This document shows positions 8,383-17,117 of a stretch of DNA of 64,000 nucleotides, one piece after another. Source of the DNA: Rhizobium leguminosarum (lineage in GTDB: Bacteria; Pseudomonadota; Alphaproteobacteria; Rhizobiales; Rhizobiaceae). The stretch lies in the NCBI RefSeq assembly GCF_001652265.1, contig NZ_LWBS01000108.1:56744-120743 (forward strand). Reading direction: 5' to 3'. Below the pieces are notes generated by a model that saw only the letters and a list, made by a program, of their open reading frames with translations, was not told the DNA's origin and searched no databases. The translations under genes were made by a program, and so were the position numbers. Position 1 is the stretch's first letter; each line of letters starts with the position of its first letter.

Positions 8383-9393
8383 GTGCGCTCTCGAAGCGGC
8401 TGCGCGATGCTGCGACGGCGTTTGCCCGAATGTGCGCTTGAAGGTTCTGGTGAACTGCGAGGCGTTTTCAAAGCCGACGTCCAGCGCGATCTCGATCATT
8501 GGCGCCTTCGACTGGGCAAGGATCGATTTCGCCCGCTCCATGCGAACACGATTATAGGCCTTGGCGGGAGACATTCCCGTCTTGTCGATGAAGATCCTCT
8601 CCAGTTGCCGCCGTGACAGGCCAACCGTGCCGGCAAGCTTCTGAATTGAGATGCTGCCGTCGACGAACTGTTCCATCGTAATCATTGCCGCCTTGACGCG
8701 GGCGTCGTCGTAGTCGTCGTAGAGCGGACGCCGGGGCTGTATATCCGCTGAAGTTCGGGCCTTTTCGATCTGAAGGACCTCCAGCGCGTTTCGTTCGGCG
8801 TCGCGGCTGATGCATTTCCTGACCAGCAACGCCGCCATGTCGGCGGAACTGCTGCCGCCTGCGCACGATCCGCGCTGGCGATCGAGATTGAAAAGCCGAT
8901 CGGAGCGAACGCTGAGGTCGGGAAACCGCTCCCGGAATTCCTTGTAATGCAGCCAGCTCACACAGGAGTCGTGCCGCTTCATCAGGCCAGCCGCAGCCAG
9001 GATGAACGACCCCGTGCACACGCCGATCAGCGGCACCTTCTTGGCGTCCGCCTGCTTGAGAAAAGCGATGGTTTCCTGGTCGACAGGGTTTTCCACCGTC
9101 AAAAGGCCGCCGACGACCACGATGTAATTGAACTTCGACGGATCGACGAAATCGGACGTCGGAGCGACCTGAACGCCGCAGCTCGCGGTGATCAGGTGCC
9201 TCGTGCTGCCAATCACCTGCCAGTCGGCAAGCACCCTTCCGGAACGATCCTGCTCGTCGCTGGCAAGCCGCAGCGTGTCCACGAAGAGGGCGAAGGCGGA
9301 CAGCGTGAACGATCGCGCCAGAACGAACCCGACCTTGAGCCGGCTGGCCGACTTCGCAGCGTCATCTGCCTGGCGATGCTGATCGGGTCGCAT
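8380..9393 (-). CDS. GlxA-type AraC regulator with class I glutamine amidotransferase-like domain (GbdR/CdhR-like)
   Basis: A 337-residue regulator. An N-terminal DJ-1/PfpI-like ligand domain (residues ~20-200, including GVCTGSFILAAAGLM) is followed by a C-terminal AraC domain with two helix-turn-helices (IQKLAGTVGLSRRQLERIF and IALDVGFENASQFTRTFKR). This architecture is used by GbdR and CdhR, activators of glycine betaine and carnitine catabolism. It is the last gene of the minus-strand operon from 18734. The ATG at 9393 is preferred because GGGAG lies 6 bases upstream. The stop codon lies inside the RIME repeat. A role in betaine sensing is inferred from family and position. Confidence 0.88.
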   Translation of the reverse strand: MRPDQHRQADDAAKSASRLKVGFVLARSFTLSAFALFVDTLRLASDEQDRSGRVLADWQVIGSTRHLITASCGVQVAPTSDFVDPSKFNYIVVVGGLLTVENPVDQETIAFLKQADAKKVPLIGVCTGSFILAAAGLMKRHDSCVSWLHYKEFRERFPDLSVRSDRLFNLDRQRGSCAGGSSSADMAALLVRKCISRDAERNALEVLQIEKARTSADIQPRRPLYDDYDDARVKAAMITMEQFVDGSISIQKLAGTVGLSRRQLERIFIDKTGMSPAKAYNRVRMERAKSILAQSKAPMIEIALDVGFENASQFTRTFKRTFGQTPSQHRAAASRAH

Positions 9394-9418
9394 AGTCATC
9401 TCCCTGTCGAAAACGCAC

Positions 9419-10417
9419 TCATCGGATCTGAAAGCCATGCGCCAGCGGATCACGATCGTCAACGAAAATGGTGTTGTGCCCGATGACGCGCGCCCAGCCC
9501 CCGATGCTTGGAAGAATCCCGCTATAGGGCCCAATGCGTGCCTCGGCTTCGACCCGGCCCTCGAAGACGGTTCCGATCAGGCTTTCATGCCGGTATTTCG
9601 AACCGACTGTAAGCCGTCCCTTCCCATAGAGCTGGGCCATGCGGGCGGAGGTGCCGGTGCCGCCCGGCGAGCGATCAATGGCCTTCTCGCCATAGAAGAC
9701 GGCGCAGCGTCCATCCGAGACGTCATTCACCGGGCGGTCGCACCAGATTGCGTGATGCACGCCGCGTATCCTGGCGTCGTCGGGATGGACGGGATCGCAG
9801 ATACCAGCAAGTGCTGACCTGAGTCTCTGGCTGCAGCCGACAATGTCGGAGGCGGTCATGCCATCGAGGCCGCTCCAGTTATCCTGTGGTTCGATGACCG
9901 CATAATAGTTGCCGCCATAGGATATATCCACACGCAGACGGCCCATTGCCGGCACATCCACCTCGACATCAACCTCATGGAGATAGCTCGCCACATTGTG
10001 GAGACGAACGGAATCGACATACCCGCCCTTCTCCTCATAGGTAACATCAACTCTCCCCGCAGGCGTCTCAATGGCGACTCGGCCGGGTTCGCGTGGCTTG
10101 ACCAGCCCTTCCTCGATCGCAGCGGTCACGGTGCCGATGGTGCCGGCGCCGCACATCGGCAGGCAGCCGCTCACCTCGATGAAAAGCATGGCGAAATCGC
10201 AATCCTCCCGATAGGCCGGATAGATGATCGCGCCCGACATGATGTCGTGCCCCCTTGGCTCGAACATCAGCGCCTTGCGCACCCAGTCATGGTCCCTGAC
10301 AAAAATCTCCCGTCGTTCACTGATCGGCGCATGGGCAAGCATCGGACCGCCTCCGGCGACGAGGCGAACGGGATTGCCGCAGGTATGCGCATCGATACAG
10401 AAGAAGCTGTTTCTCAT
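9419..10417 (-). CDS. Proline racemase family protein (4-hydroxyproline 2-epimerase / hydroxyproline dehydratase type)
   Basis: A 332-residue member of the proline racemase family, the usual length for 4-hydroxyproline epimerases. The start MRNSFFCIDAHTCGNPVRLV and LPMCGAGTIG (catalytic C89) match that group. The second catalytic cysteine, normally in SPCGTGTSA, is glycine here (G252, codon GGC). True epimerases need both residues; the trans-3-hydroxyproline dehydratases keep only the first Cys and have Thr at the second. The reaction is therefore uncertain: a one-base-inside (elimination-type) reaction, weak epimerase, or loss of function. It lies immediately after the transporter genes in the operon. 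The start is the ATG at 10417, 16 bases after the permease gene. Confidence 0.82.
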   Translation of the reverse strand: MRNSFFCIDAHTCGNPVRLVAGGGPMLAHAPISERREIFVRDHDWVRKALMFEPRGHDIMSGAIIYPAYREDCDFAMLFIEVSGCLPMCGAGTIGTVTAAIEEGLVKPREPGRVAIETPAGRVDVTYEEKGGYVDSVRLHNVASYLHEVDVEVDVPAMGRLRVDISYGGNYYAVIEPQDNWSGLDGMTASDIVGCSQRLRSALAGICDPVHPDDARIRGVHHAIWCDRPVNDVSDGRCAVFYGEKAIDRSPGGTGTSARMAQLYGKGRLTVGSKYRHESLIGTVFEGRVEAEARIGPYSGILPSIGGWARVIGHNTIFVDDRDPLAHGFQIR

Positions 10418-10433
10418 CTTTTCATGTCCTTGC

Positions 10434-11285
10434 TCATCCTGCCTTGCGTGGCCTGTCGCGGTCGAGCAGGCCGCGGGACAGCCGGTCGAGCAGAAGGGCG
10501 ACTGCAACGATCGCCAAGCCCGCCCGCAGGCCAAGCCCCATCTCCATGCGCGTCAGGCCGCGCGTCACTTCCGCGCCGAGACCGCCGGCGCCGACAAGGC
10601 CGGCCAATACGACCATCGCCAGCGACAGAAGGATGCACTGGTTGAGCCCGACCAGGAGCGTCTGCCTGGCCAAGGGGATCTCGATCTTCCAAAGCACCGA
10701 ACGAGGCGGCGCGCCGATGGCGCTGCCGAGTTCCACAAATTCTCTCGGCACCTGGTTGAACGCCAGCGTGGTCAGGCGGAGCATCGGCGGAATGCCATAA
10801 ACGATGGTGGCGATGATTGCCGGCACCCGTCCAAGGCTGAAGATCATCACCGCAGGAATGAGGTAGACCCATGGCGGCACTGTCTGCATCACGTCGAGAA
10901 CCGGGCGAACCATCGCCTCCAATGTCTTGTGGCGCGAGCACAGGACGCCGAGCGGGAAGGCGATAAGCACGGAGATCAGAACCGCGACAGTGACCAGAGA
11001 GAGGGTCTGCATCGATGCCGTCCACAGTCCCATGAGGAGACAGAAGCCCAGGCAAAGACCCGCAAGGATCGCGGCGCGCAGACCGACGGCGACGAATGCC
11101 AGGATGACGACGATCGCGATAAGGCCATAGGGCGGCACGAAGAGGAGGAGCGCCTCGAATCCGGAAAGGACTGCTTCGATCAGATAGCTGATCGCCGCAA
11201 ACAGCGGATGAAGATTGGTGTTGAGCCAATCGACCGACGGCGCCAGGAAAGCGCCGGGCGAAAACTGCAGGATGGACGGATTCAT
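10434..11285 (-). CDS. Glycine/proline betaine ABC transporter permease (ProW/OpuAB-like), second copy
   Basis: A 283-residue inner-membrane permease with about six hydrophobic segments and the binding-protein-dependent EAA-type loop (ELGSAIGAPPRSVLWKIEIPLA). It starts within the end of the preceding permease gene (4-base ATGA-type overlap at 11282-11285). The transporter therefore uses a heterodimer of two similar permeases served by one ATPase (12136-13242) and one binding protein (13328-14179). Substrate is inferred as a quaternary amine such as proline betaine from the OpuA family and the surrounding catabolic genes. Confidence 0.88.
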   Translation of the reverse strand: MNPSILQFSPGAFLAPSVDWLNTNLHPLFAAISYLIEAVLSGFEALLLFVPPYGLIAIVVILAFVAVGLRAAILAGLCLGFCLLMGLWTASMQTLSLVTVAVLISVLIAFPLGVLCSRHKTLEAMVRPVLDVMQTVPPWVYLIPAVMIFSLGRVPAIIATIVYGIPPMLRLTTLAFNQVPREFVELGSAIGAPPRSVLWKIEIPLARQTLLVGLNQCILLSLAMVVLAGLVGAGGLGAEVTRGLTRMEMGLGLRAGLAIVAVALLLDRLSRGLLDRDRPRKAG

Positions 11286-12130
11286 GACTTCCTCCCCGTT
11301 CCGAGCCGAGCCGCGCTCTGGGTTATCCGATCAAGCACCATGGTCAGTACCACGATGGCGATCGCTCCATTGATAGAGGTCGCGATGTCGAGCGTTCTGA
11401 TCGCGCCGTAGATCGTCTCGCCGAGCCCGCCGGAGCCGACGATGCCGGCGATCACGACCATGCCGAAGGCCATCATCAGGCTCTGGTTTATGCCTGCCAT
11501 GATGCTCGGCAGAGCAAAGGGAAGGCGGATCTTGAAGAACATCTTCGCCGGCGTCATCCCGAGCGCCTCTCCAAGTTCGATGAACTCCTTGGGCGTCATC
11601 CGGATACCGAGAGACGTCAGGCGGATCGCCGGCGGTACGGCGACGATCACCGTCGCGATCAGTGCCGTCGCCGGTCCGTAGCCGAGCAGGGCGATCGCCG
11701 GCAGCAGATAGATGTATGGCGGAAGCGTCTGGATAAGATCCAGGCCGGGCTCCATGAATCGATCGAGGCCGGGGAAAAAGCCGGCGGCAATACCGATTGG
11801 GATCCCGATCGCCAGGGCGAGCGCGGTCGCGGTCAATACCAGCGCCAGCGTGCTCATCGTCTCTGGCCAGAGGCCCATGGAAAAACAAAGCGCCAGTGCA
11901 GCGCCGCTCAGCAGAGCGAACCAGACATTGACCAACCGCCAGCCGATGAGCGCCACGATCAGCGCGACCAGGTAGAAAGGCGGAAGCTGCAGGAGCCAGA
12001 GGATCCCGTCATAGAGCCCTTCGAGAAGCTGCCTGATAGAATCGAAAAGGAACTCGCCATTGTCGCTCACCCACTCGAGCGCGGCGTCCGTCCATTCGTC
12101 AAAAAGATCGGTGAAGCCTGAACTATCCAT
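11282..12130 (-). CDS. Glycine/proline betaine ABC transporter permease (ProW/OpuAB-like), first copy
   Basis: A 282-residue membrane protein with an N-terminal non-conserved segment (DEWTDAALEWVSDNGEFLFD) and then a conserved permease core containing QTLPPYIYLLPAIALLG and the coupling loop ELGEALGMTPAKMFFKIRLPFA. It follows the ATPase gene by 5 bases and overlaps the second permease gene by 4. The pair presumably forms the transmembrane channel of one betaine importer. Confidence 0.88.
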   Translation of the reverse strand: MDSSGFTDLFDEWTDAALEWVSDNGEFLFDSIRQLLEGLYDGILWLLQLPPFYLVALIVALIGWRLVNVWFALLSGAALALCFSMGLWPETMSTLALVLTATALALAIGIPIGIAAGFFPGLDRFMEPGLDLIQTLPPYIYLLPAIALLGYGPATALIATVIVAVPPAIRLTSLGIRMTPKEFIELGEALGMTPAKMFFKIRLPFALPSIMAGINQSLMMAFGMVVIAGIVGSGGLGETIYGAIRTLDIATSINGAIAIVVLTMVLDRITQSAARLGTGRKS

Positions 12131-12135
12131 GTCAA

Positions 12136-13242
12136 TCAGCTCCAGTTGTGGGACGCCGGTGTGAGATCGTGGGTGGAGGTTCCCTTGACGCCCATCAGCA
12201 GGCTGCGTGGCGTCACCACGCCGACGATCTGATCATTGTCGACGACGGCGATGGCATCGCGCTCCGACTGCATCGTCAATGTGATGAGTTCGTCGATGTC
12301 GGCGTCCGGCGTCGTGCGCGCCAGCGACGCAATGTCGGAATTCGGTTGGCTCTGCTGGAATTCGGCGACGCTGCGCATGACGGAATGCGCCTTGATCAGA
12401 TGAAGCCGGGATATGCCGGCGACGAATTCGGCGACATAGGCATCCGCCGGGTTGAGGATGATCTCCTCGGCCGTGCCGGTCTGGATGATGACGCCGTCCT
12501 TCATGATCGCAATGCGATCGCCGATCCGGATCGCCTCGTCGAGATCATGGGTGATGAACACCGCGGATTTGCCCAAGGCTTTCGTCAGCTGCCGGAATTC
12601 GTCCTGAAGTTGACGCCGGATGAGTGGATCAAGAGCGCTGAACGGCTCATCCATCAGAATGATCTCGGGGTCGGAAGCAAGCGCGCGGGCCAGCCCGACG
12701 CGTTGCTGCATGCCGCCGGAAAGCTCGTTCGGATATCGGCTCACCCAGTCGGCGAGGCCGACCTTCTCGAGCGCTGCAACGGCGGTCTTGTTTCGCTCCG
12801 GCTTGGCAATTCCCTGAACCTCGAGGCCGAAGGCCGCATTTTCCAGGACTGTCCGATGCGGCAACAGAGCGACGCTTTGAAACACCATGCCGATGTTCCT
12901 GGCGCGCATCTGCCGGAGATCGACCGGCGACAAGGCGGCGAGGTCGCGTCCCTTGACGAGGACCTTGCCGGAGCTCGGCGTGATCAGCTTGTTGAGAAGG
13001 CGGATCAGCGTCGATTTTCCGCTTCCCGACAAGCCCATGATGCAGAAGATTTCGCCGCGCCGGACCTCAATGCTCGCGTCGGATACGCCGACGACGCAGT
13101 TGAACTCCTTCAGGACCTCTTTTTTGCCGAGGCCGCGCTCTTTGATCGACTTCATTGCCGCAGCGGACTTGTCACCGAAAACTTTCCAAAGGGATTGGCA
13201 GTCGATCAGGACGTCATTGATATCGGCATTTACGGTTTTCAT
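12136..13242 (-). CDS. Glycine/proline betaine ABC transporter ATPase with CBS domain (ProV/OpuAA-like)
   Basis: A 368-residue ATPase. It has the extended N-terminus typical of OpuAA/ProV (residues ~10-55), Walker A GLSGSGKSTL, signature LSGGMQQRVGLARAL, Walker B ILMDEPFSALDP and a switch histidine in FITHDLDEA. A C-terminal CBS-like domain (ending IVGVVTPRSLLMG) may sense ionic strength or nucleotides as in OpuA. The ATG at 13242 was chosen over an upstream one at 13281 because AAAGGGG lies just before it. It powers the importer made with the two permeases and the upstream binding protein. Confidence 0.9.
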   Translation of the reverse strand: MKTVNADINDVLIDCQSLWKVFGDKSAAAMKSIKERGLGKKEVLKEFNCVVGVSDASIEVRRGEIFCIMGLSGSGKSTLIRLLNKLITPSSGKVLVKGRDLAALSPVDLRQMRARNIGMVFQSVALLPHRTVLENAAFGLEVQGIAKPERNKTAVAALEKVGLADWVSRYPNELSGGMQQRVGLARALASDPEIILMDEPFSALDPLIRRQLQDEFRQLTKALGKSAVFITHDLDEAIRIGDRIAIMKDGVIIQTGTAEEIILNPADAYVAEFVAGISRLHLIKAHSVMRSVAEFQQSQPNSDIASLARTTPDADIDELITLTMQSERDAIAVVDNDQIVGVVTPRSLLMGVKGTSTHDLTPASHNWS

Positions 13243-13292
13243 AGCGATCCCCTTTGAGCCATTCAGAGCTGGCTTCTTCATTAGGTTTCAGG

Positions 13293-13320
13293 GTGGCCGC
13301 CCGACGGATCGGACGGCCAC
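13293..13320 (-). terminator. Intercistronic stem-loop after the binding-protein gene
   Basis: GTGGCCG (13293-13299) pairs with CGGCCAC (13314-13320), with further inner pairs CCGA/TCGG. It lies 8 bases beyond the stop codon of the binding-protein gene and before the ATPase gene. Such hairpins commonly stabilise the upstream mRNA or cause partial termination, which would give more binding protein than ATPase. No U-tract follows, so full termination is unlikely. Confidence 0.55.
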
Positions 13321-13327
13321 GACGCGT

Positions 13328-14179
13328 TTAGTTCTTCTTGATATTTTCCCAGCGCTTGATCAGGTCAGCATGGGCGCCGATCCAATCCTGCACGGCCTGG
13401 TCCATGGTCTTGCCTTCATTGACCGCGCCGTTGATGGCGGTGATGTCGGCAATCGGCACGTAGACACTGGCCATCACTTCGCGTGCATGCGGGTTCTCTG
13501 CGGAGAAGCCCTTGTGGCCGATCCAGTAATAGCTCTGCGGCGGCGGGAATACGCCCTTCGGATCCTTGAGGTACTTGACCTCGTACTTCTGGACCATCCA
13601 GGACGGCTCCCAGATCGTCACCGCAATCCACTCCTTGCGATCATAGGCGGACTTGAGCGCCGCCGTCATCGCGGCGGTGCTGCCCTCGACGAGCTGGAGC
13701 TTGAGGCCATAATCCTTGACCGCATTCGAAGTATCGCGCATCAGGCCGGCGCCCGGTTCGATACCGATGATCTTGCCGCTGAACTTGTCGGCGTTTTCAT
13801 TGAGCTGTTCCAGCGAATCGATCGGGACATATTTTGGAACCGCGACGCCCTGATAGAGGCCGTGCGAAACGGGTGAGATTTTCTCGAGCCGGTTCTTGTT
13901 CTTGTCCCAGTAGTCCTGCGCAACATAGTCCGTCTGCGAGGTGAGGACCTGGATGTCACCCTTGGCTAGAGCGGCATAGGCGATGCCCCATTCGGAAAAC
14001 TCGGTCACCTTGACGGTATAGCCGGCGTCTTCGAGAACCTTCTTGGTGATACCGGTGATGGGCGTCAGGTCCTCCCACGACATCGTGCCCATGGTGATCG
14101 TCTTTTCTTCCGCGCGAGCAGGAAGGATGCTGACCCCGATCATCGCAGCGGCGCAGAGCGCCTTCCACAAAGTCTTCAT
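13328..14179 (-). CDS. Glycine/proline betaine ABC transporter substrate-binding protein (OpuAC/ProX-like)
   Basis: A 283-residue periplasmic protein with a signal peptide (MKTLWKALCAAAMIGVSILPARA, cleavage after ARA near residue 23). The mature part is an OpuAC-type domain. Tryptophans and tyrosines such as W36, VTIWEPSW and YYWIG are likely members of the aromatic cage that holds quaternary ammonium groups. It is the first transporter gene in the operon and is followed by a stem-loop, consistent with high expression. Specificity for proline betaine or hydroxyproline betaine over glycine betaine is inferred only from context. Confidence 0.88.
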   Translation of the reverse strand: MKTLWKALCAAAMIGVSILPARAEEKTITMGTMSWEDLTPITGITKKVLEDAGYTVKVTEFSEWGIAYAALAKGDIQVLTSQTDYVAQDYWDKNKNRLEKISPVSHGLYQGVAVPKYVPIDSLEQLNENADKFSGKIIGIEPGAGLMRDTSNAVKDYGLKLQLVEGSTAAMTAALKSAYDRKEWIAVTIWEPSWMVQKYEVKYLKDPKGVFPPPQSYYWIGHKGFSAENPHAREVMASVYVPIADITAINGAVNEGKTMDQAVQDWIGAHADLIKRWENIKKN

Positions 14180-14256
14180 TGTTCTTACTCCTGTTTTTCG
14201 TTCCCATTGTCATTGAAGTCTGCGAGCGGGCAGTCTTCATATTGCGCGGCGAGAGA

Positions 14257-15603
14257 TCATCCCTCGCGGCCTGCACGCAATTCCTGAAAGCGGATAACCG
14301 AATTGACCCCCAGCCACGCAAAGGGCTCGGGAGGTAATTTGCTCGGTTCCGGCTGGTTCCTGTATCGGTCGAGTTCGGAGGTACCCGCGCCGGCAGCCAG
14401 ATCGGCCGCCATCATCCCTGCGAGGGTGCTCTTGACCGTGCCGAGACCATTCTCGCAACAGGCGGAAAAAAGTCCCTCTTCGACCTCGCCGAATGCCGGC
14501 ACATGGTTTCTGCTGAGGCACAGAGCACCCGCCCAGCTATATTCCATCGGCAGGCTTTCCAGTCCGGGAAACCGCGCGTCGAACGACCGGCGCTGCTCGG
14601 CCGCCACGCCGGCGACCCGCTTCTCCGACACCTGGAGGCTCGGGTCGTAGGTGAACCTCGTCCTGATGACGATTCTCGAACGACCATCGGTGGTGATCTT
14701 TCTGACCGTCGCTCCCATCGGGTCGGCCGGCAGCAACGCCCAACGATCTGCGCCGCTCACATCGCCGCCGAACTCATTCTGGGAAAAGGCTGATGTCATC
14801 GACGCGTAGGTGAAGATGTGCATCAGCCGTCCGCGAAAATGGCCGAAGCTTTGAATATGGCCGTTCACACCCAGAATGACCTTCGGCGCGAAAACAGATC
14901 CGCGGCCGGACTTCGCCTTCCAGGACCTGCCCTCGCGCGAAAGTTCCAGCACCGGCGAGTGCTCGTGGATAGCGACCTTTGACCTAAGTCCCCGCGCCAG
15001 GCCGCGAATATAGTCGGCGGGCTGGATCATCACGGCGCCTGGCGTATAGAGCCCGCCGCGATAATAGCGCGAGCCGGTCATCTCCCGCATCTGATCGGCA
15101 TCGAGAACGCGATGCTCCTCGCCGATCTTTTCGAGCGACTTCCTGTAGTTGTCGTTAAGCCCGAGCCCCCGCTCGGAGGCGGCCGCATTCACCTTGCCCG
15201 ACGGATCGAAGGTTTCCCTGGACAAGCCGTATTCCGCCGCGACATCGGCTGCGAAGGAAATTGCCAGTCGGTTCTGCCTGATCTCGTCCTTGGTCGCCTT
15301 TTCGTCGGCCACCGAATATTCGCCTGAGGACAGATTGTGCGGCACGTCGATCATGAAGCCGGAATTCCTCCCGGCCGGTCCCTTGGCGACTTCGCGAGCC
15401 TCGAGGACGACGATCTTGTCCTCAGGGCGCAATTGCGAAAGGCGGCGCGCCGCCGACAGGCCGGCGAACCCCCCGCCGACGATCAGCCAGTCCGCGGTAA
15501 TGTCGTGCTCAAGCGCTGTTGCGGGAAAGGCGCGTTCGCTGATCGCCTCCCATCCCGAAACGCCGGTGTCGATCGGCAAGCGCTTGATCACATGGCGGGT
15601 CAT
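14257..15603 (-). CDS. FAD-dependent amine oxidoreductase, DAO/PuuB-like (possible D-hydroxyproline or N-methyl amino acid oxidase)
   Basis: A 448-residue flavoprotein of the D-amino-acid oxidase superfamily with an N-terminal Rossmann motif at residues 43-48 (IVGGGFAGLSAA) and GRNSGFM as in PuuB-type enzymes. Near the C-terminus it has FSACCENGLGTVKSTLAG. In hydroxyproline-betaine clusters, a DAO-family enzyme oxidises cis-4-hydroxy-D-proline to the pyrroline that the DapA-like enzyme then deaminates; that role fits here. Alternatively it oxidises an N-methylated imino acid. The gene start overlaps the aldehyde dehydrogenase stop by 4 bases, so the two are translationally coupled. Confidence 0.8.
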   Translation of the reverse strand: MTRHVIKRLPIDTGVSGWEAISERAFPATALEHDITADWLIVGGGFAGLSAARRLSQLRPEDKIVVLEAREVAKGPAGRNSGFMIDVPHNLSSGEYSVADEKATKDEIRQNRLAISFAADVAAEYGLSRETFDPSGKVNAAASERGLGLNDNYRKSLEKIGEEHRVLDADQMREMTGSRYYRGGLYTPGAVMIQPADYIRGLARGLRSKVAIHEHSPVLELSREGRSWKAKSGRGSVFAPKVILGVNGHIQSFGHFRGRLMHIFTYASMTSAFSQNEFGGDVSGADRWALLPADPMGATVRKITTDGRSRIVIRTRFTYDPSLQVSEKRVAGVAAEQRRSFDARFPGLESLPMEYSWAGALCLSRNHVPAFGEVEEGLFSACCENGLGTVKSTLAGMMAADLAAGAGTSELDRYRNQPEPSKLPPEPFAWLGVNSVIRFQELRAGREG

Positions 15604-17117
15604 CGGATCGTCTCGTCGACCGAGCGTTCCGAGACGTCGATCCAGATGGTCTTCAGTTCGCAGTAGTTGTCGTGGGCAAAGACCGACTTGTCGCGGCCGC
15701 CGAAGCCGGACTCCTTGTAGCCGCCGAACGGCGTACTGGCGTCGCCTTCGCCGAAGCAGTTGACGGTGACGACGCCGGCGCGGATTTCGCGCGAGAGCTT
15801 GATGGCATTCCTCAGGCTGCCGGTATAGACGGACGCCGTCAGGCCGTAATTCGTGTCATTGGCAAGAGCGATTGCTTCGGCAAGCGAATTGAAGGTGGTG
15901 ACCGAAAGCACCGGCCCGAAGATCTCTTCCTGGAAAAGACGGCTGGCAGGCGTTACACCCTCGACCACTGTCGGTTCGATGAAGATGCCGCCATGCGTTT
16001 CACCGCCATGGGTGACCGTCAGCTTCTCCTTCCTGGCGTCGTCGAGGAAGGATTTCACCTTCTCGAAATGCGCTTTGCTGACAAGCGCGCCGATGCGGTT
16101 TGCCGGGTCGAGCGGATCGCCCGTCTTCCATTCGCGCATATAGGCGCCGATGCGCTTCAGCAGCTCGTCCTTGACCTTGGAATGAACGATGAGACGCGAC
16201 GTGGCCGAGCAGTTCTCGCCCATGTTCCAGAAGGCGCCGTTGACGACCTGCTCGGCAACGAGGTCCAGGTCTTCGGCATCGTCGAGAACGACCGCGGGGT
16301 TCTTGCCGCCGCATTCGAGCACGATTTTCTTGAGGTTCGAGTCCGCGGCGTAACGCAAGAAACGGCGGCCAGTCGGCGTCGATCCGGTGAAGGCCACCAT
16401 ATCGACATCCATGTGCAGGCCGATCGGCTCGCCGACCTCCTTGCCGCCACCGGTCACGACATTGAACACGCCGGCTGGAATGCCCGCTTCATGGGCAAGC
16501 TCGGCGACGCGCAACGTGGTGAGCGTCGTTTCCTGCGCAGGCTTGACGATGACCGAGCAGCCGGCAGCGAGCGCCGGGCCGATCTTCCAGGCCAGCATCA
16601 GCAGCGGGAAATTCCACGGCAGCACGCATCCGACAACACCGATAGGCTCGCGCACGATCATCGTCAGCGCGTTGGCGCCGACCGGAGCCGTGTTGTCATA
16701 GAGCTTGTCGATCAGTTCGGCATGCCAGCGGAGCGTATGAATGGTATCGGGAACATCAACCGTCTGGCATTCGCGGACCGGCTTGCCGCTGTCGAGGCTT
16801 TCCATGACGGCGAGTTCATGCCTGTTGCGCTCCAAGAGTTTGGCGAGCTTCAGAAGCACTTCCTTGCGCTCATTGGGAGAACGAAGCCGCCAGCGGCCGT
16901 CGTCAAAGGCTTGCTTTGCCTTGGCGACGGCGGCGTCGACATCGGTGGCGTCGCATGCGGCGATCTCGGCGAGAACCTCGCCCGTCGCGGGATTCGTCGA
17001 GGCGAATGTCTGCCCGGAATTGGCCGGACGAAATGCGCCGTCGATGAAGGCATTCGTTGGAAACTGAAGGCCGGCGGCGATCGCCTTGTATTCGGAGGCG
17101 GTCAAGGGTTCATGCAT
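15600..17117 (-). CDS. NAD(P)-dependent aldehyde dehydrogenase, PuuC/HypH-like
   Basis: A 505-residue aldehyde dehydrogenase. The catalytic cysteine is in WNMGENCSATS, the general-base glutamate in LECGGKNP, and cofactor contacts in PWNFPLLM and FTGSTPTGRR. PuuC-type enzymes act on gamma-glutamyl-gamma-aminobutyraldehyde. With a DapA-like deaminase just upstream, the more likely substrate here is 2-oxoglutarate semialdehyde, the last intermediate of hydroxyproline catabolism, giving 2-oxoglutarate. It overlaps both flanking genes (8 bases upstream, 4 downstream). Substrate assignment is inference. Confidence 0.85.
   Translation of the reverse strand: MHEPLTASEYKAIAAGLQFPTNAFIDGAFRPANSGQTFASTNPATGEVLAEIAACDATDVDAAVAKAKQAFDDGRWRLRSPNERKEVLLKLAKLLERNRHELAVMESLDSGKPVRECQTVDVPDTIHTLRWHAELIDKLYDNTAPVGANALTMIVREPIGVVGCVLPWNFPLLMLAWKIGPALAAGCSVIVKPAQETTLTTLRVAELAHEAGIPAGVFNVVTGGGKEVGEPIGLHMDVDMVAFTGSTPTGRRFLRYAADSNLKKIVLECGGKNPAVVLDDAEDLDLVAEQVVNGAFWNMGENCSATSRLIVHSKVKDELLKRIGAYMREWKTGDPLDPANRIGALVSKAHFEKVKSFLDDARKEKLTVTHGGETHGGIFIEPTVVEGVTPASRLFQEEIFGPVLSVTTFNSLAEAIALANDTNYGLTASVYTGSLRNAIKLSREIRAGVVTVNCFGEGDASTPFGGYKESGFGGRDKSVFAHDNYCELKTIWIDVSERSVDETIR

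Noticed and set aside
10414..11229. A 271-codon minus-strand frame inside the permease gene
   Set aside because: It lies in another frame of a permease with conserved membrane segments and coupling loop.
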